A stretch of 64,000 nt of DNA, from contig NZ_JBEHZE010000001.1 in the NCBI RefSeq assembly GCF_041058985.1, positions 2,542,001-2,606,000 of the forward strand. The letters are read 5' to 3'. The notes beneath the pieces are model-generated. The model was not told the origin of the DNA. It saw nothing but the letters and a program-made list of their open reading frames with translations, and did no database searches. Source of the DNA: Hyphococcus lacteus (lineage in GTDB: Bacteria > Pseudomonadota > Alphaproteobacteria > Caulobacterales > Parvularculaceae). The position numbers and the translations under genes are program-made. This document shows positions 8,939 to 16,335 of the stretch, piece after piece (position 1 is the stretch's first letter; each line of letters opens with the position of its first letter).

Positions 8939-9373
8939 TCAAGTTAAGCTTCGATGATGCCGCCACCACCAAACGAAATGGGTAGCGGAGAGCATAAATG
9001 CGCCCATACTTGTCAATGGTTGTTCAATGAAATGCAGGCTCTCTACGAACGCACCGCCGATCAAGCAAATGACGCTCAGGATAACAATCATAACTAAACC
9101 TAAGTCTCGTATTCGGTTGCTATTTGTTAGGATTGCAAAACCTGAAATTGGTATTGCAATTAAAACGAGTGCTTTATGAATCCATTCCACATCACTCAGG
9201 CTTCCGACAATAGGCAACGCAGAACCAATCAACGGAAGTGCAAGGCAATGCATCACGCAAAGGCAAGACACACCAACGGCAGCGTAATCGAATGAGGCCG
9301 TATTTAGTCCGCCCATTGATCGTTTCGAAAATACCCTCTCCGCCAGGGTGGTATATTGGTGTTGAGCAGACAT
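8939..9373 (-). CDS. MerC-like membrane protein
   Basis: A 144-residue inner-membrane protein with four hydrophobic segments. The first carries the cysteine pair in SCLCVMHCLALP, matching the metal-binding segment of the MerC family, which moves mercuric or other soft metal ions across the inner membrane. The start ATG follows the TonB-receptor stop codon by 1 bp, showing translational coupling. No merA, merT or merR is near, and Zur-linked genes surround it, so zinc handling seems more likely than mercury resistance here. That assignment is inference; the fold assignment is good. Confidence 0.75.
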   Translation of the reverse strand: MSAQHQYTTLAERVFSKRSMGGLNTASFDYAAVGVSCLCVMHCLALPLIGSALPIVGSLSDVEWIHKALVLIAIPISGFAILTNSNRIRDLGLVMIVILSVICLIGGAFVESLHFIEQPLTSMGAFMLSATHFVWWWRHHRSLT

Positions 9374-9374
9374 T

Positions 9375-11570
9375 TTAGAATGTCTTTTTCAAGGTTGCTC
9401 TGAACTGGCGAGGAGCACCGGGCGTGACGTTCGTAGCGGAATCACGAAGACCGCCAAAGAAATAGTAATATTCATTGTCAAATAGATTTAGAACTGACAC
9501 CGACAGCGAAAAATCATCCCTCCCCGGAAGCCGCGCAGTGGCCGATAGGTTTACCAAATCATAAGCCCCGGCCTTTTGAACATTATTTTCCTGCGTAATT
9601 TGATAGTCACTATAATATTCATAGGTCGCAGTTGCGGATAACCAATCGGTTATTTCCTGATTGATTTCGGCATAAACAATATGATCAGCAACGCCAGTCG
9701 GGTCAGTTCCTGTTAGGTCAATGTCTCCACCAAAGGATGATAGAATCAACTCGTCCCACTCGGGGTCAAGATAAGTGTAATTCAATGTGACCTTGGTTCG
9801 ATCTGTCGGATACGCACGAAATGAAGCCTCTAATCCACGGCTTGAAAACTTTTGCCCCGTTGTTGCCAAGGTAGATGGGCCCATTGGGTCTGGATTTGAC
9901 ACAAACAAACGCCGATTTCGCTGCGTAAGATAAAAGACCGCCGTTTCCCATTCTATTTGACCATCAAGCGCAGCACCTTTCCAACCAAGTTCAAAACTAT
10001 CTATGGTCGTAGGGCGTTCGACACGTGCATATTGGGATGTATCCCACTGGAAGATTGGCCCGAAATTGGAATTGAAGCCACGTCCGTACGAAGCATAGAA
10101 AATGCCCGGGCCATAATCATAGGCAAGTGACGCCTTTGGAGCAAAGGCACCTTCGTCGCCCTCAGCCGTTTCATCCGTCGGAATTGCTCCGAGTACGTTA
10201 AAATCCACATTCCGCCGGAAAGCGTCATAACGCGCCCCCACGGTTAATGTGAGGTTTGATGTCAACGAAATTTCGTCTTGAACAAACGCGCTCCAGAATG
10301 TGTTTGTTGTTTCTGCGTTGGTACGAAGTTGATCATTGACGAAACAGGCGTTGTTTTGGTTTAGTAACGCGCCTGTGGCGTAGTCAATTTCAACGAGATA
10401 AAACGCAAACCCGCAGTCAAACGTAAATCCAAATTGCCCAGACCAGCGATCAACTTCATCCAGGGTCGCTCTTTCCGCCGATAAGCCAGCTACGATATTA
10501 TGGCGACCAGTATTCCAATTCACCAATGCTTCACCAACAAAAACAGTAGATTCAGTCTGCGATGCAAAACCATTGATTGCCATCACATTTCGTGATGGAT
10601 CAAATCCGTAGGCATCATAAAAATTAAGACGTACATCACTGTCGAAATGACGTGCGTGACCGGTTAATTGAACACTAAGTTGATCATTGAATTCATGATT
10701 CAAACGTAGCGCACCGATAAACCCTTCAACATCATTATTTGTAGGGGGCATTCCTAGAAATGATTCTCGACCACCAATAACATCTACAATAGTACCGTCA
10801 GCCAAAGTGGGAATAGTACTCGGAACCTCAGCTTCTCGATTAATGTAGCTAAGATATCCCGTCACCGCAGTTTGATCAGTAGGAGCCCAAACGCCTTTGA
10901 GGAACAGGTTTAACGTTTCACGCGCACTATTCTCCCGCCACCCTTCATAGTTTTCATAGGCGGCATCAGCCAGAATAGAGACATCGCCAAAAACACCTTC
11001 GACTCCTCCGGCCACACGATAATAATCATCACTTCCACCGGTGAATTCGAGGCGCGCGCCATTTTTCGATGGGGTACGGGTTAAATAGTTTACGGCCCCC
11101 GCAATCGCTCCTCGACCATAAAGTGCTGAGACTGGACCACGAACAATTTCTACGTTCTCCACAGATCCATAAGGAACCTCTGTCAATAGGACTTCTTCAT
11201 CAGGGCCAACAAAAGGGATACCATCAATCAGTGCGAGGAATGTATCATTCCCATGGTTACCCGTGACTCCCCGAATTGTAATAAATGGAAATTCATCTCC
11301 GTCGCCTTCCCCGCGTCGAAAAAAGACGCCCGGAACACCACGAAACTCATCTGTTCCATAGGTAAATCCACGCTCACGGAGTAATTCCATATTTTGAACG
11401 CTGACCGACGCCGGCGTCTCCAACAGAAGCTTTTCCGTACGTGTCGCGGTTACAACAATAGTGTCTTCGTCAGTAGAATTTTCTGTAATTTCGGCCTGTG
11501 CAGGGAATGCCACCAGCAAGCCAGCAAAAGCCAACGCGTGCGCTGCGCCCAGTGATTCTTTTATTCGCAT
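9375..11570 (-). CDS. TonB-dependent outer-membrane receptor, probable zinc or zincophore uptake
   Basis: A 731-residue outer-membrane receptor. It has a signal peptide (cleavage after FPAQA, near residue 26), a TonB box-like segment DTIVVTATRTEKLL, a plug domain to about residue 165 with VEIVRGPVSALYGRGAIAG, and a 22-strand barrel ending in the terminal aromatic motif FRATLKKTF. Size and domain order are normal. It lies 106 bp after the second DUF2946-like gene and is followed without a gap by the MerC-like gene. The Zur-like box upstream of this operon suggests induction under zinc starvation, as for ZnuD-type receptors. Whether it takes free zinc, a chelate or another metal is not shown. 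Confidence 0.85.
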   Translation of the reverse strand: MRIKESLGAAHALAFAGLLVAFPAQAEITENSTDEDTIVVTATRTEKLLLETPASVSVQNMELLRERGFTYGTDEFRGVPGVFFRRGEGDGDEFPFITIRGVTGNHGNDTFLALIDGIPFVGPDEEVLLTEVPYGSVENVEIVRGPVSALYGRGAIAGAVNYLTRTPSKNGARLEFTGGSDDYYRVAGGVEGVFGDVSILADAAYENYEGWRENSARETLNLFLKGVWAPTDQTAVTGYLSYINREAEVPSTIPTLADGTIVDVIGGRESFLGMPPTNNDVEGFIGALRLNHEFNDQLSVQLTGHARHFDSDVRLNFYDAYGFDPSRNVMAINGFASQTESTVFVGEALVNWNTGRHNIVAGLSAERATLDEVDRWSGQFGFTFDCGFAFYLVEIDYATGALLNQNNACFVNDQLRTNAETTNTFWSAFVQDEISLTSNLTLTVGARYDAFRRNVDFNVLGAIPTDETAEGDEGAFAPKASLAYDYGPGIFYASYGRGFNSNFGPIFQWDTSQYARVERPTTIDSFELGWKGAALDGQIEWETAVFYLTQRNRRLFVSNPDPMGPSTLATTGQKFSSRGLEASFRAYPTDRTKVTLNYTYLDPEWDELILSSFGGDIDLTGTDPTGVADHIVYAEINQEITDWLSATATYEYYSDYQITQENNVQKAGAYDLVNLSATARLPGRDDFSLSVSVLNLFDNEYYYFFGGLRDSATNVTPGAPRQFRATLKKTF

Positions 11571-11662
11571 GAACTTTGTTCCAAAGATTATCGACTGATC
11601 TCGTCATTGCGATGTTTCCACGCAATTTCTAACGAGTACAAAAGCTATAAATTTGCAGAAGA

Positions 11663-11968
11663 TCAGCGTCGTGGAGGGCCACGCACTTTAAAACTTGAAT
11701 AGGTTTTTTGAATACAAACCCAAAGTTCAGGAACAAAAACAACTCGATCAAACAATCTGAAATTTCGGATTACATGAAAGGTTGGCGGTGTAACGAGATC
11801 ATCGTCTAAAGATGCATGGGAGCATATCGCACAATGTTCTGATGAGGATTGTGCGTCGTGACCACTTTCCGCATGGGCCACAGAAATAACCTGAGCCAAA
11901 GCATAAACAATTATGGCACATATATGCGCCATATGTCGTCTTACCCTTGAACCTTCCGAAACTGTCAT
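11663..11968 (-). CDS. Small secreted CxxC protein, DUF2946-like, first gene of the receptor operon
   Basis: A 101-residue protein with an N-terminal signal peptide (RRHMAHICAIIVYALAQVISVAHA, shown here in part) followed by ESGHDAQSSSEHCAIC and a C-terminal KVRGPPRR. The ordering signal peptide, His, CxxC, RGPP mirrors the protein at 4804-5142. I chose ATG 11968 because GGGGACGT sits directly before it; the frame is open back to an ATG at 11998. It is the first gene after the Zur-like box at 12052-12068 and heads the operon with the TonB receptor. A periplasmic metal-binding or metal-delivery role is inferred, not shown. Confidence 0.65.
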   Translation of the reverse strand: MTVSEGSRVRRHMAHICAIIVYALAQVISVAHAESGHDAQSSSEHCAICSHASLDDDLVTPPTFHVIRNFRLFDRVVFVPELWVCIQKTYSSFKVRGPPRR

Positions 11969-12051
11969 ACGTCCCCGAGCGGGGCCAAACCATCGCAACG
12001 GCTAATGGTTCAATTTCTTTGCCCGCGACGGACACTGAAACAAAAAGCCTA

Positions 12052-12068
12052 TTGTTATACTATCACAA
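12052..12068 (-). promoter_or_regulatory. Candidate Zur box upstream of the receptor operon
   Basis: TTGTTATACTATCACAA is a near-perfect palindrome whose core (12054-12066, GTTATACTATCAC) fits the Zur consensus GTTATANNATAAC with one mismatch. On the minus strand it contains TATAAC, a plausible -10 hexamer, so a bound repressor would block RNA polymerase. It lies about 85 bp before the first gene of the receptor operon. Confidence 0.6.
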
Positions 12069-12107
12069 AATGATCTGCATTAACCAAAAAAAGCCGGTAG
12101 CTTCTTC

Positions 12108-13265
12108 TTAACTTGCCTTCGTCCTTGATCGTTTTTTTCGCGAGCGCTGATTTTCGCGGCGCGCCTGCTGCGTAAGATCCGCAAGGATACCCTCTCGCAG
12201 ACCGCGATCAGCCACACGAATACGGCTAGCGGGCCACTCGCGTTGCAAAGCATCAAGAATTGCGCAACCACACACGACAAGGTCCGCCCGATCAGGGCCA
12301 ATGCAAGGTTCATTTGCCCGGTCATCAAGCGACATGGCGCGCAAACGTTCCGTTACCTCGCGAGCATCATTTGCCGTAAGCCAAACGCCATCAATCTCAT
12401 CACGACGATAACGTTTAAGCCCAAGATGAACCCCCGCAATAGACGTAACGGTACCTGATGTGCCTAGAAGATGCGCGTCATCACTATCAAACAACGCTTT
12501 CACCCCGGCTGGATCGCCAACCGCTGATAGTTGCGCACGAATATCGTCAATCATGGCAGCATATTTTTCAGTAGTTATTTCTCGCCCGTCCCACTTTTCC
12601 GCGAGGCTAACAACGCCAAACGGCAGTGATGTCCAAGCCACAACATCTACCGTGGGCGGATTACTGCTTCCTTGTTTTGTTATCTTCACCCAAGATAATT
12701 CAGTTGATCCGCCGCCAATATCAAAAATCAAACCCGCGGCGGTATTTTCGTCAAGAAGTTCGGCACACCCTACAACCGCAAGTCGAGCCTCTTCTTCTGT
12801 TGGAATGATTTCAAACTTGAGCCCTGTTTCCTCTGCAACCCGAGTAAGAAAGGCTTCACCATTGTCTGCCCCTCTACATGCCTGGGTGGCGATACAACGG
12901 ATATGGGTGACACCACGTTTTTCGATTTTTTGCGCACAAATTTTAAGCGCAGAAATTGTCCGCTCCATTGCACCATCGGACAGAACACCTGTCTTCCCCA
13001 ATCCCTCGCCTAAACGAACGATCCGAGAAAACGCATCAACAATTCTGAAGTTACGCCCACGCGGGGCGGCGATCAGCAACCGACAATTATTGGTACCAAG
13101 ATCGATGGCCGCAAATCGGAGATGTCTTCTGTCTCGACTGCCGGAGCGCGGGCCATTTTTTGTCGATTTTTTTGAAGCTTTTGCATTTTTAGGGGCATTA
13201 CCGCCGCCTGCACTGGTGGTGCGCTTGGTCCCTGTCATCACTTGCGTCCTCGCTGGGGCCGCCAA
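12108..13265 (-). CDS. ppx: Exopolyphosphatase / guanosine pentaphosphatase family protein
   Basis: Ppx/GppA family enzyme of up to 385 residues that hydrolyses polyphosphate or pppGpp. After a basic, low-complexity N-terminal tail of about 45 residues come the actin-like phosphate-binding motifs: AAIDLGTNNCRLLIA (about 52-66), the catalytic EEEARLAVVG (about 157-166) and FDIGGGSTEL (about 180-189). It lacks the long C-terminal domain of E. coli Ppx, as is common in alphaproteobacteria. An in-frame ATG at 13238 is an alternative start. The Lys/Ser-rich tail could bind polyanions. It stands between the Psp operon and the zinc locus and appears to be its own unit. Confidence 0.85.
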   Translation of the reverse strand: MAAPARTQVMTGTKRTTSAGGGNAPKNAKASKKSTKNGPRSGSRDRRHLRFAAIDLGTNNCRLLIAAPRGRNFRIVDAFSRIVRLGEGLGKTGVLSDGAMERTISALKICAQKIEKRGVTHIRCIATQACRGADNGEAFLTRVAEETGLKFEIIPTEEEARLAVVGCAELLDENTAAGLIFDIGGGSTELSWVKITKQGSSNPPTVDVVAWTSLPFGVVSLAEKWDGREITTEKYAAMIDDIRAQLSAVGDPAGVKALFDSDDAHLLGTSGTVTSIAGVHLGLKRYRRDEIDGVWLTANDAREVTERLRAMSLDDRANEPCIGPDRADLVVCGCAILDALQREWPASRIRVADRGLREGILADLTQQARRENQRSRKKRSRTKAS

Positions 13266-13319
13266 GCGGCCCGGATGTGATGTTTAGCTTAGGCGGGAGC
13301 GGGTCCGCCCGCAAGCGTC

Positions 13320-13484
13320 TCAAAGAATAGTAAATAGACAGCTTGGTACTGGCTGGGCGGTGCAAAGCGCCGCCTCTCGCGCAGCCGCGGGCTCATATCC
13401 CATGACCATCATCAGTGCAGAAAAGGCCATTAACGCAAAAACTGCCAGCAAAATGGCCTTTACTGCCGCTATAATTATACTCAT
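13320..13484 (-). CDS. Small hydrophobic protein at the end of the Psp operon
   Basis: A 54-residue protein, one membrane helix (about residues 3-30, IIIAAVKAILLAVFALMAFS) and a short tail with two cysteines (ALCTAQPVPSC). A strong ribosome binding site GAGGAGAGAG stands just before ATG 13484, which favours this start over the in-frame one at 13571. It follows pspC by 87 bp on the same strand. I do not recognise the family. Its place recalls pspD, a small last gene in enterobacterial psp operons, but no similarity is claimed. Confidence 0.5.
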   Translation of the reverse strand: MSIIIAAVKAILLAVFALMAFSALMMVMGYEPAAAREAALCTAQPVPSCLFTIL

Positions 13485-13571
13485 TTTCTCTCTCCTCGCC
13501 TGCGCTAAGACACAGATTCCCCGTCTCCACCCTCGAAAAGGGCTTCCAAACAACTCAAATAATTCAGACAA

Positions 13572-14042
13572 TCAGTTTCCGCGTTCGAGATCGCGAAAAG
13601 CTTTTCTTAGTCCGTACTCGTCTGAAGTCACCGCATATTCCAAGTCAGATATACGCGTATCAAGCGCACGGAATCGGTGTTTTAATTCCGAGAATGTCGC
13701 CTTTGGACGAGTGTTAAATGTCCGCCAAAACCGCTCCGCCTCCGGATCATGAAAACGGGCACTCTCTGCTGATCGCGGTTGATCGTCAGTTTTGATCATG
13801 ACGGCCATTGCCAGATAGATAATCGCTGGTAGCGGGAAGAAGAATAGCGTTAAAAGGACCGTGCAAATCCGCACCCATTTCAGACTCCAGCCGAAATAAT
13901 CCGAAATCCCTGCGCACACTCCAGCCACTTTTCCGCGATGCATATTCCGTCGGAAGTGGTGGTAGTTCGGTCCTGGTCCCGGCTGACCAGCACGATAAGC
14001 ATAACTATCGCGATCGCGCCATTGGTGGTGATGATCACGCAT
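13572..14042 (-). CDS. pspC: Phage shock protein C
   Basis: Inner-membrane component of the Psp envelope-stress response. From ATG 14042 the protein has 156 residues. A His/Arg/Tyr-rich N-terminal tail (about 1-35) precedes the PspC domain NMHRGKVAGVCAGISDYFGW (about 33-52), and a membrane segment LLTLFFFPLPAIIYLAMAV follows. The C-terminal third is charged and helical (FSELKHRFRALDTRISDLEYAV), a likely coiled coil. The start at 14042 overlaps the pspB stop by 8 bp and has GGAGCG in front. The frame is also open from 14090. It probably works with PspB to sense membrane damage and release PspA. Confidence 0.88.
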   Translation of the reverse strand: MRDHHHQWRDRDSYAYRAGQPGPGPNYHHFRRNMHRGKVAGVCAGISDYFGWSLKWVRICTVLLTLFFFPLPAIIYLAMAVMIKTDDQPRSAESARFHDPEAERFWRTFNTRPKATFSELKHRFRALDTRISDLEYAVTSDEYGLRKAFRDLERGN

Positions 14043-14283
14043 GAGGACGCTCCGGATAATCACGGCGCCATTCCGGCGCTTCCTTATCAAGAATTGTCTC
14101 TAGTGCATCCACACGTCGCTCGAGACGTTGTGCTGTTTTCCATAAGTCATCAACCAGCCGTTCATCATCTGCCGAGATCGTTTTTGTCTTCCGCAGCTCA
14201 GTTCGGTAGTGCAAAAACACCGCCGGACAGGCCACAAAAATCAACGCAACGATTGCGACTGCCATTTGCGCTTCGCCCATCAT
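14035..14283 (-). CDS. pspB: Phage shock protein B
   Basis: An 82-residue inner-membrane protein with one N-terminal helix (about residues 5-27, VAIVALIFVACPAVFLHY) and a cytoplasmic helical region with the PspB pattern DDLWKTAQRLERRVDALETILD (shown in part; about 45-66). Length and layout are normal for PspB. It lies 15 bp after pspA and overlaps pspC, so pspA-pspB-pspC are one operon under the sigma-54 promoter at 15168-15184. Confidence 0.88.
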   Translation of the reverse strand: MMGEAQMAVAIVALIFVACPAVFLHYRTELRKTKTISADDERLVDDLWKTAQRLERRVDALETILDKEAPEWRRDYPERPHA

Positions 14284-14298
14284 TTAGCCCCTTTTTTA

Positions 14299-14982
14299 CT
14301 AGCTTTGCCCAGCACCAGAAGTGCGGTTGGCGACACGCCTTTTCAAGTCTTCCAGCTCAGCATTGACTGCATCTTCAGACTCGAGATCCTTGAACTCGTC
14401 TTCGAGCGTCCGTGGACGGCCCATCGACCAAGTTTCCGCCTCGGCTTCCAATTCATCAATGCGACGCTCGTAACGGTCAAACCGCGCTAAGGCTTCTTCG
14501 ATGCGGCCATCATTTACCTGGCGGCTAACGCGCACGCTGTCTGAAGCTGCATTACGGCGAATTTCCAAAGAGCGCTGTTTTGTGCGCGCTTCTTTTAACT
14601 TCACCTGTAACCGTTCTAGGTCACCATTGGTTTTATCGACCGTTTCATCAATCGCCCCTAGCTCTTTATCCAGAAGGCCAATCATTTCTTCGGCTTTTCG
14701 TTTTGCCGCAACGGCACCGCGAGCAAGATCTTCACGACCTTTTGCAATCGCAAGCTCCGCTTTGGATTCCCACTCGTTTGCGCGAATTCCAAACTCTGCT
14801 TTTTTGCGGTTTACTTCCTTACGGTCCGCTAGCGCTCGCGCAGCATTTGTCCGTACCTCTACTAGCGTGTCCTCCATTTCCTGAATGATCAGGCGGACAA
14901 CCTTTTCAGGATCTTCTGCTTTATCCAGCATGGAATTGAGGTTGGAATTCACAATGTCGCTTAGTCGCGAAAACATTCCCAT
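14299..14982 (-). CDS. pspA: Phage shock protein A (membrane-stress effector, IM30 family)
   Basis: A 227-residue ESCRT-III-like protein that binds stressed inner membrane and, when free, inhibits PspF. The N-terminal amphipathic helix MGMFSRLSDIVNSNLNSMLD is followed by long coiled-coil helices (EDPEKVVRLIIQEMEDTL onward) to about residue 210. Length matches PspA. It is the second gene of the operon, 11 bp after a 40-residue membrane-protein gene. The divergent pspF upstream completes the classical PspF-PspA feedback loop. Confidence 0.95.
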   Translation of the reverse strand: MGMFSRLSDIVNSNLNSMLDKAEDPEKVVRLIIQEMEDTLVEVRTNAARALADRKEVNRKKAEFGIRANEWESKAELAIAKGREDLARGAVAAKRKAEEMIGLLDKELGAIDETVDKTNGDLERLQVKLKEARTKQRSLEIRRNAASDSVRVSRQVNDGRIEEALARFDRYERRIDELEAEAETWSMGRPRTLEDEFKDLESEDAVNAELEDLKRRVANRTSGAGQS

Positions 14983-14993
14983 CTTTAGTACTC

Positions 14994-15116
14994 CTAAAAT
15001 ATAATGCCGCCGAGGATGAAACCGAGGAAAAACGCGCCCCAGGCAAAGCCGGCGCGGCCACGAAAGGCGCTGTGCATTCGGCTATCCCAGTCTCTGTCGT
15101 AATCGTATCGGCTCAT
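14994..15116 (-). CDS. 40-residue membrane protein, first gene of the Psp operon
   Basis: A short gene with start ATG 15116-15114 and stop at 14996-14994. The product begins MSRYDYDRDWDSRMHS, continues with a basic patch FRGRAGF and ends in a glycine-rich membrane helix AWGAFFLGFILGGIIF. A good ribosome binding site GGAG lies 7 bp before the ATG, and pspA begins 11 bp after the stop. It is the first gene after the sigma-54 promoter, so it must be induced with pspA. I know no assigned function. By position it may be a small sensor or membrane anchor in the Psp response. Confidence comes from the ribosome binding site, the operon context and the clear topology. Confidence 0.7.
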   Translation of the reverse strand: MSRYDYDRDWDSRMHSAFRGRAGFAWGAFFLGFILGGIIF

Positions 15117-15167
15117 CTGAATTCTCCTTGGTCACTTGGGTTGGTTAACCCCGTCGGTTCCTTCCAT

Positions 15168-15184
15168 TGCCAGAACCGTGCCAA
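15168..15184 (-). promoter_or_regulatory. Sigma-54 promoter of the Psp operon
   Basis: On the minus strand the sequence reads TTGGCACGGTTCTGGCA, fitting the -24/-12 consensus TGGCACG-N4-TTGC with one mismatch (TGGC for TTGC) and the GG and GC doublets correctly spaced. It lies about 50 bp before the 40-residue gene and faces pspF, the expected sigma-54 activator. PspF binding sites would lie in the AT-rich DNA between here and 15318, but I could not define them. Confidence 0.8.
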
Positions 15185-15318
15185 GTTTGAACAATTCCGA
15201 TAAATATCTGTTATTATTGAACATTTTAAAATTCTTGGAAAATTCTGCATCACATTAATTGGTATTTTTCACCAATATTATCGTATTATTTACCGATACC
15301 ACATGGTATTTATTACCT

Positions 15319-16335
15319 ATGATCAACACCCCCTCTCCACCAGACTTAATTGGCCAATCACAAGCCTTCCTTGATGCGTTGGATCATGCATCAAGAGTTG
15401 CGGCCATTGATCGGCCCGTTTTGGTAATGGGCGAACGCGGGTCAGGTAAGGAACTCATTGCAGCGCGCATTCACTTTCTTTCAACCCGTTGGGATGGTCC
15501 GCTGATCAAGGTCAATTGCGCCGCGATGAACGAGGCGCTGTTGGAAAGCGAGCTATTCGGCCACGAAGCCGGTGCGTTTACGGGCGCATCCAAGCGGCAC
15601 CAAGGCCGATTTGAACGGGCCGAGGGTGGCACGCTGTTTCTGGATGAAATCGCCTCAGCCTCTTTACGTGTTCAGGAAAAGCTACTGCGTGTTATCGAAT
15701 ATGGCGAGTACGAACGAATAGGCGGTGAAGAAACTCGACATGCCGATGTGAGAATAATCGCTGCCGCAAATTTGGATTTACGTGTACAGGCACGAGATGG
15801 GAATTTCCGCGCGGACCTTCTCGATAGGCTCGCCTTTGATGTCGTTGCGACCCCACCCCTGCGCGAGCGCCCCGAAGATATCCCCTTACTTTCTGCTCAT
15901 TTTGGCGCGAGCGCGGCAACAGAATTAGGTGTTACATTTCCCGGCTTCGCCCCCGAAGCGATGGCAAAGCTGAAATCTCATGACTGGCCAGGCAACGTCC
16001 GCGAGTTAAAAAACGCAGCGGAGCGAGCCGTCTTCCATTGGGCCGCAGCCGAACTTGATGGTCCAGTTTCAGAAATAGAACTAGATCCTTTTGAAAAAGC
16101 GTTCGGCCCTATTTCCGGCAAAATAAAACAGGCATCGACCACAAATATAACGCCGCTTGCCACGAACGACGAAACACAAAGTGATTTGCGCGCGCACCTA
16201 AATGAAGTGGAGAAGTCGCTCGTCGAACGAGCACTCAGACAACACGGCGGAAATCAAAAACGCGCAGGAATAGCGTTATCGCTTTCGTATGATCAAATCC
16301 GTGGATTAGTAAAAAAGCACAATTTGTCGGGTTAA
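15319..16335 (+). CDS. pspF: Sigma-54-dependent activator of the Psp operon
   Basis: A 338-residue AAA+ enhancer-binding protein lacking an N-terminal receiver domain, as in PspF. Walker A is GERGSGKE (about residues 38-45), the sigma-54 contact loop is GAFTGA (about 82-87), Walker B is GTLFLDEIA, and the C-terminal Fis-type helix-turn-helix is NQKRAGIALSLSYDQIRGLV. I chose ATG 15319 because homologues begin just before LIGQSQAF; the frame is open from 15259. It is divergent from the psp operon, whose sigma-54 promoter lies in the shared 202-bp gap. Its stop overlaps the convergent phhA end by 4 bp. Confidence 0.92.
   Translation: MINTPSPPDLIGQSQAFLDALDHASRVAAIDRPVLVMGERGSGKELIAARIHFLSTRWDGPLIKVNCAAMNEALLESELFGHEAGAFTGASKRHQGRFERAEGGTLFLDEIASASLRVQEKLLRVIEYGEYERIGGEETRHADVRIIAAANLDLRVQARDGNFRADLLDRLAFDVVATPPLRERPEDIPLLSAHFGASAATELGVTFPGFAPEAMAKLKSHDWPGNVRELKNAAERAVFHWAAAELDGPVSEIELDPFEKAFGPISGKIKQASTTNITPLATNDETQSDLRAHLNEVEKSLVERALRQHGGNQKRAGIALSLSYDQIRGLVKKHNLSG

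Noticed and set aside
12460..13287. Long plus-strand open frame opposite ppx
   Set aside because: Antisense to a well-supported Ppx/GppA gene; composition typical of an antisense frame.
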